A stretch of 64,000 nucleotides of DNA from Lacticaseibacillus pabuli (GTDB taxonomy: Bacteria > Bacillota > Bacilli > Lactobacillales > Lactobacillaceae): NCBI RefSeq assembly GCF_028736235.1, contig NZ_CP117884.1, positions 1,736,001-1,800,000 on the forward strand, written 5' to 3'. The notes below the pieces were generated by a model, which was not told the origin of the DNA, did no database searches, and saw nothing but the letters and a program-made list of their open reading frames with translations. The stretch's first letter is position 1. Every line of letters starts with the position of its first letter. This document shows positions 63,157-64,000 of this stretch, piece after piece. A program made the translations under genes and the position numbers.

Positions 63157-64000
63157 CTATGCTGCCGTAATCTTTTTGTGCAGCTTGTTGCCGATAAAGC
63201 GCGCCCCAAAGTTGAACAGGAGCACTGCCAGAATGAGGACAGCACTCGCCCCTGCCGAAATGGCGGCGGCGTCAGGCTGAATCCCTTCAGAATTGATTTT
63301 CCAAATGTGCACCGCAAGCGTTTCAGCCGGCCGGAATGGACTCAGCGGGCTGGAAATGTTGGCAGGGTTCCAGTTGGTGAAATCAAGTGCTGGCGCACTC
63401 TGCCCCGCGGTGTAAATCAATGCGGCAGCTTCGCCGAAGACACGGCCGGCACTGAGGACGACCCCGGAAATGATTCCGGGAAGGGCCTCAGGGACAACCA
63501 CGTGAATCACGGTTTCCCAGCGCGACAAGCCCAGCGCCAAACCGCCTTCACGTTGGGCAAAGCTCACTTGGTGAAAGGCGTCTTCAATGTTCCGCGTCAG
63601 CAACGGTAGGTTGAACACCGTCAGCGCCAGCGCCCCACTCAGGATTGAAAAGCCCATTTTGAACTGAAGGACGAAGACCAGGAACCCGAACAGGCCGACA
63701 ACAACGGAGGGCAAACTGCTCAGAATTTCAATTGAAGTCCGGAAGAAATCTGTGGTACGTGATGGCTTTGCGTACTCGGAGAGGAAAATCCCCGCGCCAA
63801 GTGAAATGGGAATGGAGATAATCAGTGCTAGGATCAGCAGGTAAAACGAGTTGAACAGCTGAATCCCAATCCCACCACCAGCAGTAAAGGCCTTGGACGG
63901 GCTAGTCAAGAAATGCCAACTGATTTGGGGTACACCTTGGACCAGGATGTAGCCAAGTAGACCCAATAAAATGATAACGATGATGCCAGCCATAACGCGC
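63157..64000 (-). CDS. pstA: Phosphate ABC transporter permease PstA (5' end outside window)
   Basis: Residues corresponding to nearly all of PstA: first membrane helix IIVIILLGLLGYILVQGVPQISWHFLTSPSKAFTAGGGIGIQLFNSFYLL, then helices to LILAVLLFNFGARFIGNKL, with the EAA-type loop EGGLALGLSRWETVIHVVVPEALPGIISGVVLSAG. It forms the phosphate channel with PstC. An ATG at 63993 opens the visible frame, but family members carry about 15-20 further residues before the first helix and the frame is open to the window edge, so the true start is probably beyond 64000. Confidence 0.93.
   Translation of the reverse strand, partial: RVMAGIIVIILLGLLGYILVQGVPQISWHFLTSPSKAFTAGGGIGIQLFNSFYLLILALIISIPISLGAGIFLSEYAKPSRTTDFFRTSIEILSSLPSVVVGLFGFLVFVLQFKMGFSILSGALALTVFNLPLLTRNIEDAFHQVSFAQREGGLALGLSRWETVIHVVVPEALPGIISGVVLSAGRVFGEAAALIYTAGQSAPALDFTNWNPANISSPLSPFRPAETLAVHIWKINSEGIQPDAAAISAGASAVLILAVLLFNFGARFIGNKLHKKITAA

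Overview
The window is a chromosomal segment of a low-GC-phylum lactic acid bacterium, almost certainly a member of the Lactobacillaceae with a base composition near 50% G+C. The evidence is the gene content and gene order: liaX-like / hprK / lgt / gpsA / trxB / pgcA, uvrB-uvrA, comEB, rapZ-yvcK-whiA-clpP, cggR-gap-pgk-tpiA-eno, secG-est-rnr-smpB, and a potABCD polyamine cassette, all with strong AGGAGG-type ribosome binding sites and frequent GTG or TTG starts. No prophage, plasmid gene, CRISPR array, rRNA or transposase was recognised. Most of the window is core housekeeping, read almost entirely from the minus strand.

Layout. 1-7.9 kb is accessory: the 5' part of an S9-type peptidase gene, a secreted sortase-like protein with a structured mRNA leader, a MazG-like pyrophosphohydrolase, a divergent SDR/TetR pair, a choloylglycine-hydrolase-family enzyme and two surface proteins. 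8-11.9 kb is potABCD. 11.9-14.7 kb is a tandem array of four CPBP-type membrane protease genes, two of them damaged. 14.8-26.5 kb holds nhaP, murB, exoA, a DEDD exonuclease, two DUF805 membrane proteins, tsaE, pta, ung, a HAD phosphatase, an ACT-domain regulator and acetyltransferases. 26-30 kb is the secG-est-rnr-smpB RNA/protein-export group; 30-31.7 kb a ClC transporter; 31.8-37.7 kb the glycolytic operon with its CggR repressor gene; then a tRNA-Arg(CCG) gene and a lone Mga-like regulator. 39.8-44.7 kb is clpP, whiA, yvcK, rapZ, comEB and an HdeD-like protein. 44.7-49.6 kb is uvrBA. 49.7-58.9 kb is cell envelope, redox and carbon-regulation genes ending in a LiaX-like stress sensor. 59.8-64 kb is pstA-pstB-pstB-phoU followed by a pstS gene in an unusual downstream position.

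How the genes work together. Central carbon flow (gap, pgk, tpiA, eno, pta, pgcA), its control (cggR, hprK, yvcK, one good CcpA cre site) and envelope building (murB, lgt, gpsA, L,D-transpeptidase, liaX-like) dominate. Stress functions are clpP under a CtsR box, uvrBA beside a LexA-like box, and rnr/smpB for ribosome rescue and RNA decay.

The most unusual signal is in the 0.9 kb gene-free gap between the liaX-like gene and pstS: two large inverted copies (58999-59213 and 59484-59726) of a multi-helix element. They share single-strand core motifs, but their helices have different sequences that remain self-complementary, including a compensatory C-G to T-A change. This is the pattern of a selected secondary structure and I do not recognise the family. 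Other items of interest are the twin UGGGGG-loop hairpins in the leader of the sortase-like gene, a promoter followed at once by an intrinsic terminator upstream of potABCD, decaying CPBP paralogues, and a LexA-like box separated from uvrB by a terminator-like hairpin.
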